Origin: Parvimonas sp035282405
GTDB taxonomy: Bacteria > Bacillota > Clostridia > Tissierellales > Peptoniphilaceae
NCBI RefSeq assembly: GCF_035282405.1
Contig: NZ_JAYKBP010000002.1
Location: 248,001 to 312,000 of the forward strand
Direction: 5' to 3'
Length of the DNA: 64,000 nt
The translations under genes and the position numbers were made by a program. The notes under the pieces are model-generated. The model was not told the DNA's origin. It did no database searches and saw only the letters and a program-made list of their open reading frames with translations. Shown here in pieces: positions 35,601 through 42,780 of the stretch (its first letter is position 1; the number at the start of each line of letters is the position of its first letter).

Positions 35601-37562
35601 CTTTACAAAAGTTGTATGTGCAGGTATTTTATCCTTTATTACAACCTTTTGTACTTGTCCTGTAGTATTCTTGTAAGTTATCTTGTAAAGTAGTTCATCT
35701 TTTGCCTTTACTTCCTTACCATCTATACTTGTATTTGTATCTTGACTATTAAATACGTCCTTAACTGGTTTTGTTGCTGTTGGGTTTGTTGTTTCATTTG
35801 TATCGTAACTATTTTCACCATCATTTACAGTTGCATGGTTTTTAATTACTTCTCCATTAACCTCTTTATCAATCTTAACTTTAAATGTAACTGTCCATGT
35901 TTCTCCAGGTGCAATCTTCTTATTCCATTTTACAGTTCCATTTTCAAAAGTTCCATTATTATCTGCAGATACAAAGCTTGTATGATTAGGAAGTTTATCT
36001 GTAATTGTTGCATCAACTTCTGTATACTTGGTATTTGTATATTTTATTGCATAAGTAAGCTCTTGTTCTGGATTAACAGTTTTACCATCTATATTTACTG
36101 TAGACTCACCTGTATAAACTTCTTTTTGAGGTTTAGTAGGAGTTGGTGGTATTAATTTTGTTTCAACAGTATTGGCAAACGCAGGAATCCCATCAAAATA
36201 CATTCTTGCAGTGGAGTTAATTACCTTGTCATCACCATTTACTAAAGCTTTTTCATTTGTCTCAGTATTATAAACAATTTCATAAACTTTTCCAGCTTTA
36301 TCTCTACTAAATAAAGATTTATTAATAATATCTATTTCTATAGTGGGTGGCACCCCTTGAGCTTCAACCTTTGTTAATTTATAATCAACATTCTCAGTTA
36401 AAATTTTTCCGTCTAATTTTACTTGTGCAGATTTAAAATCTACTTTCTTATCAAATTGATCAGTAAATTTTAATGTCTTTATATCGTCAATTATATCAAC
36501 TCCAGGTCTTGGAACAGTATAAGTAACTGTATAGTTTATTGGTTCGCCAATTCTCTTAGGAGCTTCTTGCCTGTCAACAACTTTTTTAGGAGTTTTTTCT
36601 GGATTGTTATAGTAAGGTACTTCTGCAAAGAATTTGAAAAGTCCTCCACTAGTAGCTGCCGTATTAAAACCGAAAGATACTTTGTTGTTTACAGAACGCA
36701 TAACGAATCCGGTTTTATTAAATTCGTCAGGACCTGATGTTCCTTGAGAAGATATTGTTGATTTTGGACGCCAGTAATGCCAAGCTCCTTCGTCATACTC
36801 TATTAAATCATACTGTTCATTATATACTAATTTATCAATTGTTTGAGTATAATTTTCTACTAACATACATTCATAAAATGTAGTCTTATGATTATTTGCT
36901 ATAGTATTACCAGGTTTTACGTCTATGTCTGTAGGTACCATTGTTAGTTTAACATCACAAGGTGTTCCATCATCATATTCTAATGTAACAGTACAATTTG
37001 TTTTTGTATTGAAACCTTGTTCATTGTTATCATTGAAATTAGGATGATCAGGATAAACATAGTCCATCAACTGAATACCACTATCTCCCCAGTTTTGGTC
37101 GACTGTTAAAAATGGCACTCCAGCATTCTCATTATTAAAATTATCTTGTTTCCCATAATATTGAGTAGGATTTAATTGTAAACGATTAACCTTAACTCTT
37201 ACATTTACCTTTTTCCCATTAATTCTTCCAGCGTCTGTAAATAGCAATTCTAAAACATCGTTGAAATTTTGTTGGTGTGGAGTTCTATTAAATTTGTGCA
37301 TAAACACAGTACTCTCCTTCCAATTGCCATTTGGAACGACATGCTTTTTCAATACGCTTTGACTCATATGAATAACTTTCATATTTTCTTGTCTACATTT
37401 AAACTCATACAAATCTAGTTTTGATAAGTCTAAATCGGTATGAGAGACTTCAGGTTTAGCTCCAGGTGCCGCTTCTGTAGTAACACTTGAAATAAAAACC
37501 TGAAAAACCATACAAATCATCATAAATAATGACATAATTCGTTTTGAAATTTTCTGTTTCAT
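32643..37562 (-). CDS. giant repeat-built cell-wall adhesin
   Basis: A 1639-residue surface protein. It starts with a signal peptide (MKQKISKRIMSLFMMICMVF... cut near TEAAPG). Residues about 40-340 are a unique N-terminal region. A domain resembling isopeptide-forming fimbrial domains follows (YTVTYTVPRPGVDIIDDIKT). Nine DUF11-type repeats come next: one divergent and eight near-identical of 125 residues, each with ELLYKITYKNTTG, VVIKDKIPAHT and TNETTNPTATKP. The C-terminus is a sorting signal: IPKTG, a hydrophobic span, then RYRRKKKK. A sortase would anchor it to peptidoglycan; none is in this window. It is flanked by terminators and stands alone. Confidence 0.93.
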   Translation of the reverse strand: MKQKISKRIMSLFMMICMVFQVFISSVTTEAAPGAKPEVSHTDLDLSKLDLYEFKCRQENMKVIHMSQSVLKKHVVPNGNWKESTVFMHKFNRTPHQQNFNDVLELLFTDAGRINGKKVNVRVKVNRLQLNPTQYYGKQDNFNNENAGVPFLTVDQNWGDSGIQLMDYVYPDHPNFNDNNEQGFNTKTNCTVTLEYDDGTPCDVKLTMVPTDIDVKPGNTIANNHKTTFYECMLVENYTQTIDKLVYNEQYDLIEYDEGAWHYWRPKSTISSQGTSGPDEFNKTGFVMRSVNNKVSFGFNTAATSGGLFKFFAEVPYYNNPEKTPKKVVDRQEAPKRIGEPINYTVTYTVPRPGVDIIDDIKTLKFTDQFDKKVDFKSAQVKLDGKILTENVDYKLTKVEAQGVPPTIEIDIINKSLFSRDKAGKVYEIVYNTETNEKALVNGDDKVINSTARMYFDGIPAFANTVETKLIPPTPTKPQKEVYTGESTVNIDGKTVNPEQELTYAIKYTNTKYTEVDATITDKLPNHTSFVSADNNGTFENGTVKWNKKIAPGETWTVTFKVKIDKEVNGEVIKNHATVNDGENSYDTNETTNPTATKPVKDVFNSQDTNTSIDGKEVKAKDELLYKITYKNTTGQVQKVVIKDKIPAHTTFVKGSATNNGVFKDGEITWTKENVANGETVVVTFKVKVDDNVNGDKILNKANVADGNNNFDTNETTNPTATKPVKSVFNSQDTNTSIDGKEVKAKDELLYKITYKNTTGQVQKVVIKDKIPAHTTYVENSADNGGTFANGEITWTKENVADGETVVVTFKVKVDDNVNGQKILNKANVVDGSNDFDTNETTNPTATKPVKDVFNPKDSKTSIDGKEAKAKDELLYKITYKNTTGKEQKVVIKDKIPAHTTYVEGSANNNGVFKDGEITWTKENVANGETVVVTFKVKVDDNVNGDKIVNKANVVDGSNTFDTNETTNPTATKPVKDVFDSKDDKTSIDSNEVKAGQELLYKITYKNTTGKVQKVVIKDKIPAHTTYVKDSADNKGIYKDGEITWTKENVADGETVEVTFKVKVDDNVNGEKILNKAKVADGSNKFDTNETTNPTATKPVKSVFNSQDTTKSIDGKEVKAKDELLYKITYKNTTGKAQKVVIKDRIPEHTSYVENSADNGGTFANGEITWTKENVADGETVVVTFKVKVDDNVNGEKILNKANVVDGNNNFDTNETTNPTATKPVKDVFDSKDDKTSIDSNEVKAGQELLYKITYKNTTGKVQKVVIKDKIPAHTTYVKDSADNKGIYKDGEITWTKENVADGETVEVTFKVKVDDNVNGERILNKAKVADGSNTFDTNETTNPTSTKPLKDVFDSKDTNTSIDGKEVKAGQELLYKITYKNTTGKVQKVVIKDRIPEHTTYVKDSADNAGVYKDREITWTKENVADGETVEVTFKVKVDDNVSGEKILNKANVVDGNNNFNTNETTNPTATRPFKDVFNSQDDKTSIDGKRVRGKDELLYKITYKNTTGKVQKVVIKDMIPEHTRYVEGSADNGGIYKDGEITWTKEKVADGETVEVTFKVKVNANVNGERILNKANVADGSNKFDTNETTNLTPLRPKPAIPKTGYGVNTALYTVLLGLSTGALGAMKIRYRRKKKK
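32780..36155 (-). repeat. tandem 375-bp repeats inside the adhesin gene
   Basis: Nine in-frame units. Eight (about 32780-35780) are nearly identical in DNA at a strict 375-base period; the ninth (to about 36155) is diverged. Copies share linked variants (DSKDDKTSIDSNEVKAGQ in units 5 and 7), which shows duplication of blocks larger than one unit. Confidence 0.92.
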
Positions 37563-37708
37563 TATTTCTTGTTCCTTCCATAATAAATACTAAACTTTCA
37601 AGTAAAATTTCCTTAAATCTCACTTGAATAAAAGTTAACTACTAAATTTACATTTTAAATAAATACAGGCTATTATTTCAATGTAAACCGATATAAAAGA
37701 CTCCCCAT

Positions 37709-37739
37709 CTTGTGTAGAAAAGCCTAAAATCTACACAAG
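37709..37739 (-). terminator. strong hairpin upstream of the adhesin gene
   Basis: CTTGTGTAGA and TCTACACAAG form a perfect 10-base stem with an 11-base loop, and outer GACT/AGTC bases can extend it before a short T-run on the minus strand. It may end read-through from the tRNA unit or sit in the adhesin leader. Confidence 0.5.
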
Positions 37740-37796
37740 AAGTCCCTTTTGAAGATTATAACATAATTTCAGCTTAATGTCCACAATTATTGAAAT

Positions 37797-37852
37797 AGGT
37801 TCAGTAACTAAGGCTGAGGATCTTTTACTCCCCAACCTTAGTTACTGAACCT
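37797..37852. repeat. long inverted repeat, dispersed repeat B, intact copy
   Basis: AGGTTCAGTAACTAAGG (37797-37813) and its exact complement at 37836-37852 flank a 22-base loop. Loop and right arm recur in degenerate form at 31610-31652. The perfect 17-base stem looks like a small mobile or REP-like element. Confidence 0.75.
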
Positions 37853-37884
37853 AAAAAAACTCCATTAGTTTAACTAACGGAGTT
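37853..37884 (-). terminator. tRNA-Leu terminator
   Basis: Minus strand AACTCCGTTAG, TTAAA, CTAATGGAGTT followed by TTTTT, starting at the tRNA 3' end (one central mismatch). Confidence 0.85.
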
Positions 37885-37969
37885 GGTGCAGAAAAAGGGA
37901 TTCGAACCCTCACAAGCTTTGCTCACTACCCCCTCAAGATAGCGTGTCTACCAGTTCCACCATTTCTGC
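37884..37969 (-). tRNA. tRNA-Leu (anticodon GAG)
   Basis: An 86-base cloverleaf with the CCA end encoded. The acceptor arm GCAGAAA pairs with TTTCTGC, the anticodon stem CTATC/GGTAG holds the loop TTGAGGG with GAG at 37933-37935, and the T-arm reads GGGTTCGAATCCC. The long variable arm (GTGAGCAAAGCTTGT) is typical of leucine tRNA. It reads CUC/CUU codons. It lies 27 bases after sdaAA, separated by a small GGACTT/AAGTCC hairpin at 37977-37992. Confidence 0.97.
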
Positions 37970-37996
37970 ATAAATAGGACTTAAAAAAGTCCGTTA

Positions 37997-38878
37997 TTAA
38001 CTTAATCTGTTTGGAAATACTTTACATTCCATTTTTTTTGCAGATGGACAAGCTGCACATCCACCTAAAGCTGTTTCTCTCAATGTTTCAGGTAAGGCAT
38101 TTCCAACTTCATACATTGCTTGAACTACTTCATCGAAAGGCACTATACATTCAACCCCCGCAAGCGCAATATCACTTGCAACTAGAGCATTAATAGTTCC
38201 TGTTCCATTTCTTAAAGCACAAGGAAATTCTACAAGGCCTGCTACCGGATCACAAACCAATCCCAATACTGAAAGCATTGCAAATGATGATGCTGTCAAA
38301 GATTGTTCAGCAGTTCCTCCATGCAATTCTACTATTGCTGCTGCACTCATTGCTGCCGCAGCTCCACATTCAGCTTGACAACCACCTTCAGCTCCAGAGA
38401 TTGTTGCATTTGTTGCAATAATTCTTCCAATAGTTCCAGAAACTAAAAGTGCCATTAGCATTTCATCATCTGTAAAATTATATTTATCTTGAATCCAAGA
38501 GAGACTTCCAGGTAAAATTCCAGCACCTCCAGCTGTAGGTGCAGCTACGATTTTTCCCATCCCTGCGTTTACTTCAGAAGTTGAAAAACCTCTAGCAATT
38601 GCAGTAACCATAGACTCTCCTAAGATGCTTTTTCCACTTTGTGCATATCTTAAAATTTTCTTTGCATTCCCACCAGTTATCTTGAATGGATTGATTTTAT
38701 CATTCGTTATAACATCAGATGCTGAAGCCTTCATTACCTCATAGGTTTCCCTAAGCATCCCTAAAAGTTCTTCTTCTGTTATACCCATTTCTTCTAGTTG
38801 ATGTTCTAATGCAATTTCACTGATTTTTTTATTTTTTTCTTTACATAAATTTAATAATTGTGCTCCTGAAGAAATCAT
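37997..38878 (-). CDS. sdaAA: L-serine dehydratase alpha subunit
   Basis: The iron-sulfur catalytic subunit (293 aa) that deaminates L-serine to pyruvate and ammonia. Family blocks include VNAGMGKIVAAPTAGGAGILPG, then SGAEGGCQAECGAAAAMSAA and GLVCDPVAGLVEFPCALRNG, which hold the cluster-ligand cysteines, and a C-terminal GGCAACPSAKKMEC. I start at ATG 38878 because AGGAGGTTAT precedes it. It is nine bases downstream of sdaAB. Serine would feed pyruvate fermentation. Confidence 0.96.
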   Translation of the reverse strand: MISSGAQLLNLCKEKNKKISEIALEHQLEEMGITEEELLGMLRETYEVMKASASDVITNDKINPFKITGGNAKKILRYAQSGKSILGESMVTAIARGFSTSEVNAGMGKIVAAPTAGGAGILPGSLSWIQDKYNFTDDEMLMALLVSGTIGRIIATNATISGAEGGCQAECGAAAAMSAAAIVELHGGTAEQSLTASSFAMLSVLGLVCDPVAGLVEFPCALRNGTGTINALVASDIALAGVECIVPFDEVVQAMYEVGNALPETLRETALGGCAACPSAKKMECKVFPNRLS

Positions 38879-38886
38879 ATAACCTC

Positions 38887-39549
38887 CTATAATGGTTTTA
38901 AAATCATACATTCTAACATATCTGGTAATTTACTTATTCTATAAATAGCCATTTCATCAATTCCACCATCAATTTCCATAACCGCAGATGCAACTCCCTC
39001 TTCTCTATTCATAATCAAACTACCTATATTTATCTTGTTCTCAGCTAAAATCGTACTAACTTGTGCAATCATTCCGTATCTATCATTATATTTAAGGATT
39101 ATTGTATTATAGACTCCTCCAAATTTAACATCAACCCCATTAATATTTGTTATTTCAATGGCTCCACCACCAATTGAAGAGCCTATTACATAAAAGCTCT
39201 CTCCGTTTGGATCAATAAATTCAGTTTTAACAGTATTTGGATGTGCATATAACAAATCCATAGGAACGAAAGAAAATTCTATCCCTCTACTTTTTGCAAT
39301 AGTTAAAGAGTCCCTTATTCTTTCATCATCAGTATCATATCCCAATATTCCACCAACCAAGGCTCTATCCGTACCATGTCCTTGATATGTATTTTTAAAA
39401 CTTCCATGTAAATGAAAAATTACTTTCTTTATATCTCTTGCATAAATAATTTTTGCAATTCGTCCAAGCCTACAAGCTCCTGCAGTATGAGAACTTGAAG
39501 GTCCAATCATTATAGGACCAATAACGTCAAAAAGTCCATAGTTTTTCAT
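38887..39549 (-). CDS. sdaAB: L-serine dehydratase beta subunit
   Basis: The 220-residue partner of SdaAA. It opens with GLFDVIGPIMIGPSSSHTAG, the substrate-recognition loop of this family, and ends with an ACT domain (YNDRYGMIAQVSTILAENKI) that usually binds serine or regulates activity. Its start overlaps the stop of the radical SAM gene by one base, so the operon is continuous. Confidence 0.96.
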   Translation of the reverse strand: MKNYGLFDVIGPIMIGPSSSHTAGACRLGRIAKIIYARDIKKVIFHLHGSFKNTYQGHGTDRALVGGILGYDTDDERIRDSLTIAKSRGIEFSFVPMDLLYAHPNTVKTEFIDPNGESFYVIGSSIGGGAIEITNINGVDVKFGGVYNTIILKYNDRYGMIAQVSTILAENKINIGSLIMNREEGVASAVMEIDGGIDEMAIYRISKLPDMLECMILKPL

Positions 39550-40496
39550 TATTTTTTCACTACTCCTTCAAAATTATTAAACAAATCTCCCTGTTTAAAA
39601 TTATTCCTTTCCATTTTTTCTAAAATTTCATCTCTAATTTTCCACCAACTCGTACTCCAATTACAAAACAAACTATTTTCTTCAGGAACACGACCAAGTA
39701 GTCTTTGTAAAACTATTTTTTCATCTAAATTTCTTAAAAAAGAAATAACTAAATCAATAAATTTTTCCTTACTTATTAATTCTATTTCACCATTTGAATA
39801 CATTTCTCCCAAGACCGTATTTTTTACGATATAGAGTGAATGTAATTTTACCTCTTCAACTTTTAGAGCGGATAAAATCTTTGCAGACTCCACCATATCC
39901 AATTCATCATCCCAAGGAAGCCCAACTATTATATGACTACAAACTCTAAATTCAAATTTGTGAATTAAATTAACAGCATTTATAAATTCAGCCAATGTAT
40001 GTCCTCTATTTAGTTTTATTAAAGTTCTATAATTTACAGTCTGTAATCCAAGCTCAAAGTCTATTTCTAACTTTCTGTTCTTTTGAAAATTCTTTAAAAA
40101 TAACAATTGTTCTTCTAAAATACAATCAGGTCTTGTTGATAGAGAAACCCCAATTATGTCCTCATCAACAATACTATCTGCAATCATCTTTTTAAAATCT
40201 TCTATTCCAAGATATGTATTAGTAAAATTTTGAAAATAGACAATAAATTTTTTTGCATTATATTTTTTTGATATATAAGCCTTATTTCTCAAAACCTGTT
40301 CTCTTACGGGCATAGAAATATTACAATTTTCAAAAGAACCGCCTTCTTCTCCACAAAAAATACAACCACCTGTTGCAATATTACCGTCTCTATTTGGACA
40401 GCTCAAATTTAATTTAACAGGCAGTTTATAAACTTTTTCTCCATAAATGTCTTTAAGATATTTTGAATATGTTCTGTAAAAATCTTCCTCTAACAT
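39549..40496 (-). CDS. radical SAM protein, YhcC/TIGR01212 type
   Basis: A 315-residue radical SAM enzyme. The cluster motif is variant and typical of this group: LSCPNRDGNIATGGCIFCGEE, that is Cys-x14-Cys-x2-Cys. Downstream are FQNFTNTYLG, GVSLSTRPDCI and ELGLQTVNYRTLIKLNRGHT, all characteristic of the YhcC family. The reaction is not established to my knowledge. It overlaps bcp and sdaAB by one base each. Confidence 0.92.
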   Translation of the reverse strand: MLEEDFYRTYSKYLKDIYGEKVYKLPVKLNLSCPNRDGNIATGGCIFCGEEGGSFENCNISMPVREQVLRNKAYISKKYNAKKFIVYFQNFTNTYLGIEDFKKMIADSIVDEDIIGVSLSTRPDCILEEQLLFLKNFQKNRKLEIDFELGLQTVNYRTLIKLNRGHTLAEFINAVNLIHKFEFRVCSHIIVGLPWDDELDMVESAKILSALKVEEVKLHSLYIVKNTVLGEMYSNGEIELISKEKFIDLVISFLRNLDEKIVLQRLLGRVPEENSLFCNWSTSWWKIRDEILEKMERNNFKQGDLFNNFEGVVKK

Positions 40497-40936
40497 TATA
40501 ATTCCTTCAATGCTTCTAAAACTTTTATAGCATGATCCTTAGCCTTTACATTTCTAAACTCTTTTAAAATATTTCCTTTATCATCTAGAATAAAAGTGGA
40601 TCTAACAGTTCCCATATACTCTTTACCACACATTTTTTTAAGTTTCCAAACATCAAAATGCTCTTGAATAGAAATATCTTCATCAGATACTAATTCAACA
40701 CTTAAATTATGTTTTTCAATAAATTTCTTGTGGCTAGCTAAAGAATCTTTACTAACACCGATTATAACGGCATTTAACTTTTCAAATTCACTTTTAAGTT
40801 CACTAAATTGGATAGCTTCCAGAGTACAACCTGAAGTATTATCCTTTGGATAAAAATACAATACTATCTTTTTTCCTCTATACTTATCTAAAGAAAATTC
40901 TCCATTTATTCCATTAAACTTTAAATTACAAGCCAT
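40496..40936 (-). CDS. bcp: peroxiredoxin, Bcp/PrxQ type
   Basis: A 146-residue thiol peroxidase. The peroxidatic cysteine is C37 in YPKDNTSGCTLEAIQF. The resolving cysteine that PrxQ proteins often carry five residues later is Ile here, so this enzyme must resolve through another cysteine (the C in KKMCGKEY is a candidate) or an external thiol. The TFILDDKGNI strand and length fit the family. It protects the anaerobe from peroxides. It overlaps the upstream HAD gene by 11 bases. Confidence 0.92.
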   Translation of the reverse strand: MACNLKFNGINGEFSLDKYRGKKIVLYFYPKDNTSGCTLEAIQFSELKSEFEKLNAVIIGVSKDSLASHKKFIEKHNLSVELVSDEDISIQEHFDVWKLKKMCGKEYMGTVRSTFILDDKGNILKEFRNVKAKDHAIKVLEALKEL

Positions 40937-41786
40937 TTTTTTCTCCTAAAACATCTTTAAATAATTTCTTCAACTCAAAATATACCCCATCTTCATTATT
41001 TGTAAATTCAGTAATATTATTTGTCAAAGATTTTAATTCATCAATCCCGTTTTTCATTGCAAAACCAATTCCTGAATTTTTAATCATAGACTTATCATTA
41101 AATTCGTCACCAAAAGATACAACATCTGAAAGACTAATATTCTTGCTCTTAAGATAATTAGTTATAGCAACCCATTTATCAGCTTTTTCAGATTGAAATT
41201 CCAAAACTTTTTTTCCATTTGGAATCATATATCTATTTTTAACCAAATTATGTTCATCCTTGAATAATCCATAAAATTCATCAATCTTTTCTTTTTGATC
41301 TAAGAAAGCTATACATAAGACAGTTTCTAGAGACTTTATATCAACCTGACTAAAATATCTGATGCTGTCTGTGGCAATCTTTTTATCTGCAATATTTTCT
41401 TCGAAATGACTTTTCTTAGGTTGTCCGTCTTTTATGGCTAAATGATAACCATCAACAAAAGAATCTACATAAACATAAGGATTCATTCCACAATCCAGAG
41501 CCTTATTATAAACTTCTAAAAATTTAGAATTATTTACATATTCAACATTAACTAATTTACTAGATTCCTTAAATCTGCTCATCGCTCCATTATTTGCACA
41601 GACCATAATATCTCTTTTTAAAGGTTGTAAAAAGCCTGATGCCATATAAAAATGTCTTCCTGTAGCGATTACAACTTCTATCCCATTTCCTATTAAATTA
41701 TCCAATAAAGCAAAGCTCCGAGAAGATATTTTTTTGTCATCATCTAACAGAGTTCCATCTAAATCTAAACAAATTGCTTTTAACAT
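40926..41786 (-). CDS. Cof-type HAD phosphatase
   Basis: A 286-residue sugar-phosphatase-like protein. Motif I is CLDLDGTLLDDDK, motif II ATGRHFYMA, and motif IV SFGDEFNDKSMI followed by GIGFAMKNGIDELK. The start is set at ATG 41786 because GAGG lies five bases before it; a TTG five codons upstream has no site. Substrate unknown. It heads the operon HAD-bcp-radical SAM-sdaAB-sdaAA. It lies downstream of the DUF1292 terminator. Confidence 0.9.
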   Translation of the reverse strand: MLKAICLDLDGTLLDDDKKISSRSFALLDNLIGNGIEVVIATGRHFYMASGFLQPLKRDIMVCANNGAMSRFKESSKLVNVEYVNNSKFLEVYNKALDCGMNPYVYVDSFVDGYHLAIKDGQPKKSHFEENIADKKIATDSIRYFSQVDIKSLETVLCIAFLDQKEKIDEFYGLFKDEHNLVKNRYMIPNGKKVLEFQSEKADKWVAITNYLKSKNISLSDVVSFGDEFNDKSMIKNSGIGFAMKNGIDELKSLTNNITEFTNNEDGVYFELKKLFKDVLGEKNGL

Positions 41787-41810
41787 AAAAACCTCTTTCA
41801 AAAAAATAAA

Positions 41811-41826
41811 GTGCCGATAACGGCAC
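41811..41826 (-). terminator. terminator of DUF1292 gene
   Basis: Minus strand AAGGTGCCG, TTAT, CGGCACTTT then ATTTTTTTG, 14 bases after the stop. Confidence 0.8.
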
Positions 41827-41840
41827 CTTATAGACTAATT

Positions 41841-42137
41841 CTATTCGTCGTCTTCTTCAACTAAAGCGTCAAACGCATCAGAAACCTTGTTGAATTCTTC
41901 ATCATCCTCGATTTCTTCAACTTCAAATTCTCCGTCTTCTTTTTCTATATATTTGCAAAGTAATATACTTCCATCTTCTTGACTTTGAAGAGCCATATAT
42001 TCTTTTTCTTCAACTTCAAAAACTCCTATAACTTCAAAAGTTTCTTCTTTTCCATCTTCATTTTCAAAAACTAATAATTCAGCTTCCATTTCTTCTTCGC
42101 AACCACAACCACAGCCGCAGCCTTTGTTTTCTTCCAT
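41841..42137 (-). CDS. DUF1292 protein with CGCGCGC start
   Basis: A very acidic 98-residue protein. It begins MEENKGCGCGCGCEEEMEAE, a cysteine-glycine cluster common in clostridial members that may bind metal, then the DUF1292 core LLVFENEDGKEETFEVIGVF, EEKEYMALQSQED and LLCKYIEKEDGEFEV. The acidic tail ends VEEDDE. Family function is unknown; genes often sit near alaS/yrzL-type loci, which is not the case here. GGAGGACATACAAA precedes the ATG. Confidence 0.9.
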   Translation of the reverse strand: MEENKGCGCGCGCEEEMEAELLVFENEDGKEETFEVIGVFEVEEKEYMALQSQEDGSILLCKYIEKEDGEFEVEEIEDDEEFNKVSDAFDALVEEDDE

Positions 42138-42228
42138 TTTGTATGTCCTCCTTAAAATTTTTAAAATCTTAAATTTTAAATCGATAAAAGATATTTCTCA
42201 CAAAATTATGAAATATTTATCTACAATA

Positions 42229-42237
42229 ATAATACCA
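42229..42237 (-). promoter_or_regulatory. possible extended -10 promoter of DUF1292 gene
   Basis: Minus strand TGGTATTAT matches an extended -10 element with one mismatch, 92 bases before the DUF1292 start. No -35 is clear. Confidence 0.4.
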
Positions 42238-42263
42238 CATTTTTTAAAAAAAGCATAGCTTTT

Positions 42264-42289
42264 TAAAATATTTTTTAAAAAATATTTTA
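42264..42289. repeat. 26-bp perfect AT palindrome
   Basis: Bases 42264-42289 are fully self-complementary, made only of A and T (arms TAAAATATTTTTT). A second small hairpin AAAAAGC-ATA-GCTTTTT lies just left (42248-42264). Both sit in the large non-coding region next to the dispersed repeat and DnaA boxes. Confidence 0.75.
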
Positions 42290-42300
42290 TTCACAATTTT

Positions 42301-42372
42301 TTTATTGCGAAGCAACAAGGTTCTCGGGCACCCACCCGATGCAAAGCATCGTGGAAGGGTGAGGTTCTTATT
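42301..42372. repeat. dispersed 72-bp structured repeat, copy 2
   Basis: Matches 11541-11612 at 60 of 72 positions without gaps, same orientation. The core hairpin is CGATGC-AAA-GCATCG within flanking ACCC-A-CC and GG-AA-GGGT arms. No reading frame runs through both copies. Confidence 0.8.
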
Positions 42373-42424
42373 GATAATGTTAAAATAACCAATTTTTTCC
42401 CGATTTCCTACCTAAAACAAAAAG

Positions 42425-42506
42425 TTATCCCACATTTTTATAAAAGTTATCCACAAAATAAAGGTCAAAATATCCACTTATCCACAAGTTATTCAACTTA
42501 TCCACA
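42425..42506. promoter_or_regulatory. DnaA-box cluster
   Basis: Three exact TTATCCACA 9-mers, all on the plus strand, lie at 42447-42455, 42478-42486 and 42498-42506. Imperfect relatives TTATCCCACA (42425) and ATATCCACT (42470) are nearby. The rest of the 640-base gap (42138-42780) holds AT-rich DNA, a palindrome, a dispersed repeat and a terminator, but no gene I can support. There is no dnaA, dnaN or strand-polarity switch here. Confidence 0.75.
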
Positions 42507-42667
42507 ATTTTATAAAAAACTCTTTACTTTTTTTATTATCATTTAATCACTTATAATATCATTTTTAAGTGCTAAATTTATAAAAGAATAAAAATACAAA
42601 TAAACTTGATTTATAATATTACGAACTGGAATATTTTTCACTAGACTATTATTAACAACAATAAAAA

Positions 42668-42695
42668 AGTTTATCAAATATAAATCTGATAAACT
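42668..42695 (-). terminator. terminator of 240-aa membrane protein gene
   Basis: Minus strand AGTTTATCA, ten bases, TGATAAACT then TTTTTAT; 85 bases beyond the stop. Confidence 0.65.
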
Positions 42696-42780
42696 AATTT
42701 ATTAAACTATTTAATTTTATAGAATTTAATCTATATCTTACTAGTAGATAGAAAAATTCACAATTTTTCAACTCACTTTA

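Noticed and set aside
32780..35780. Regular repeats as a possible CRISPR array
   Set aside because: The 375-bp units are contiguous coding repeats of a surface protein with no unique spacers between short repeats.
32687..36155. Several plus-strand frames of 60-137 codons opposite the adhesin
   Set aside because: They recur with the 375-bp repeat and are Leu/Phe/Tyr-rich shadows of the adhesin coding strand.
42138..42780. Chromosomal origin of replication
   Set aside because: DnaA boxes are present, but there is no dnaA/dnaN, no change in gene direction across the region, and I cannot compute GC skew.
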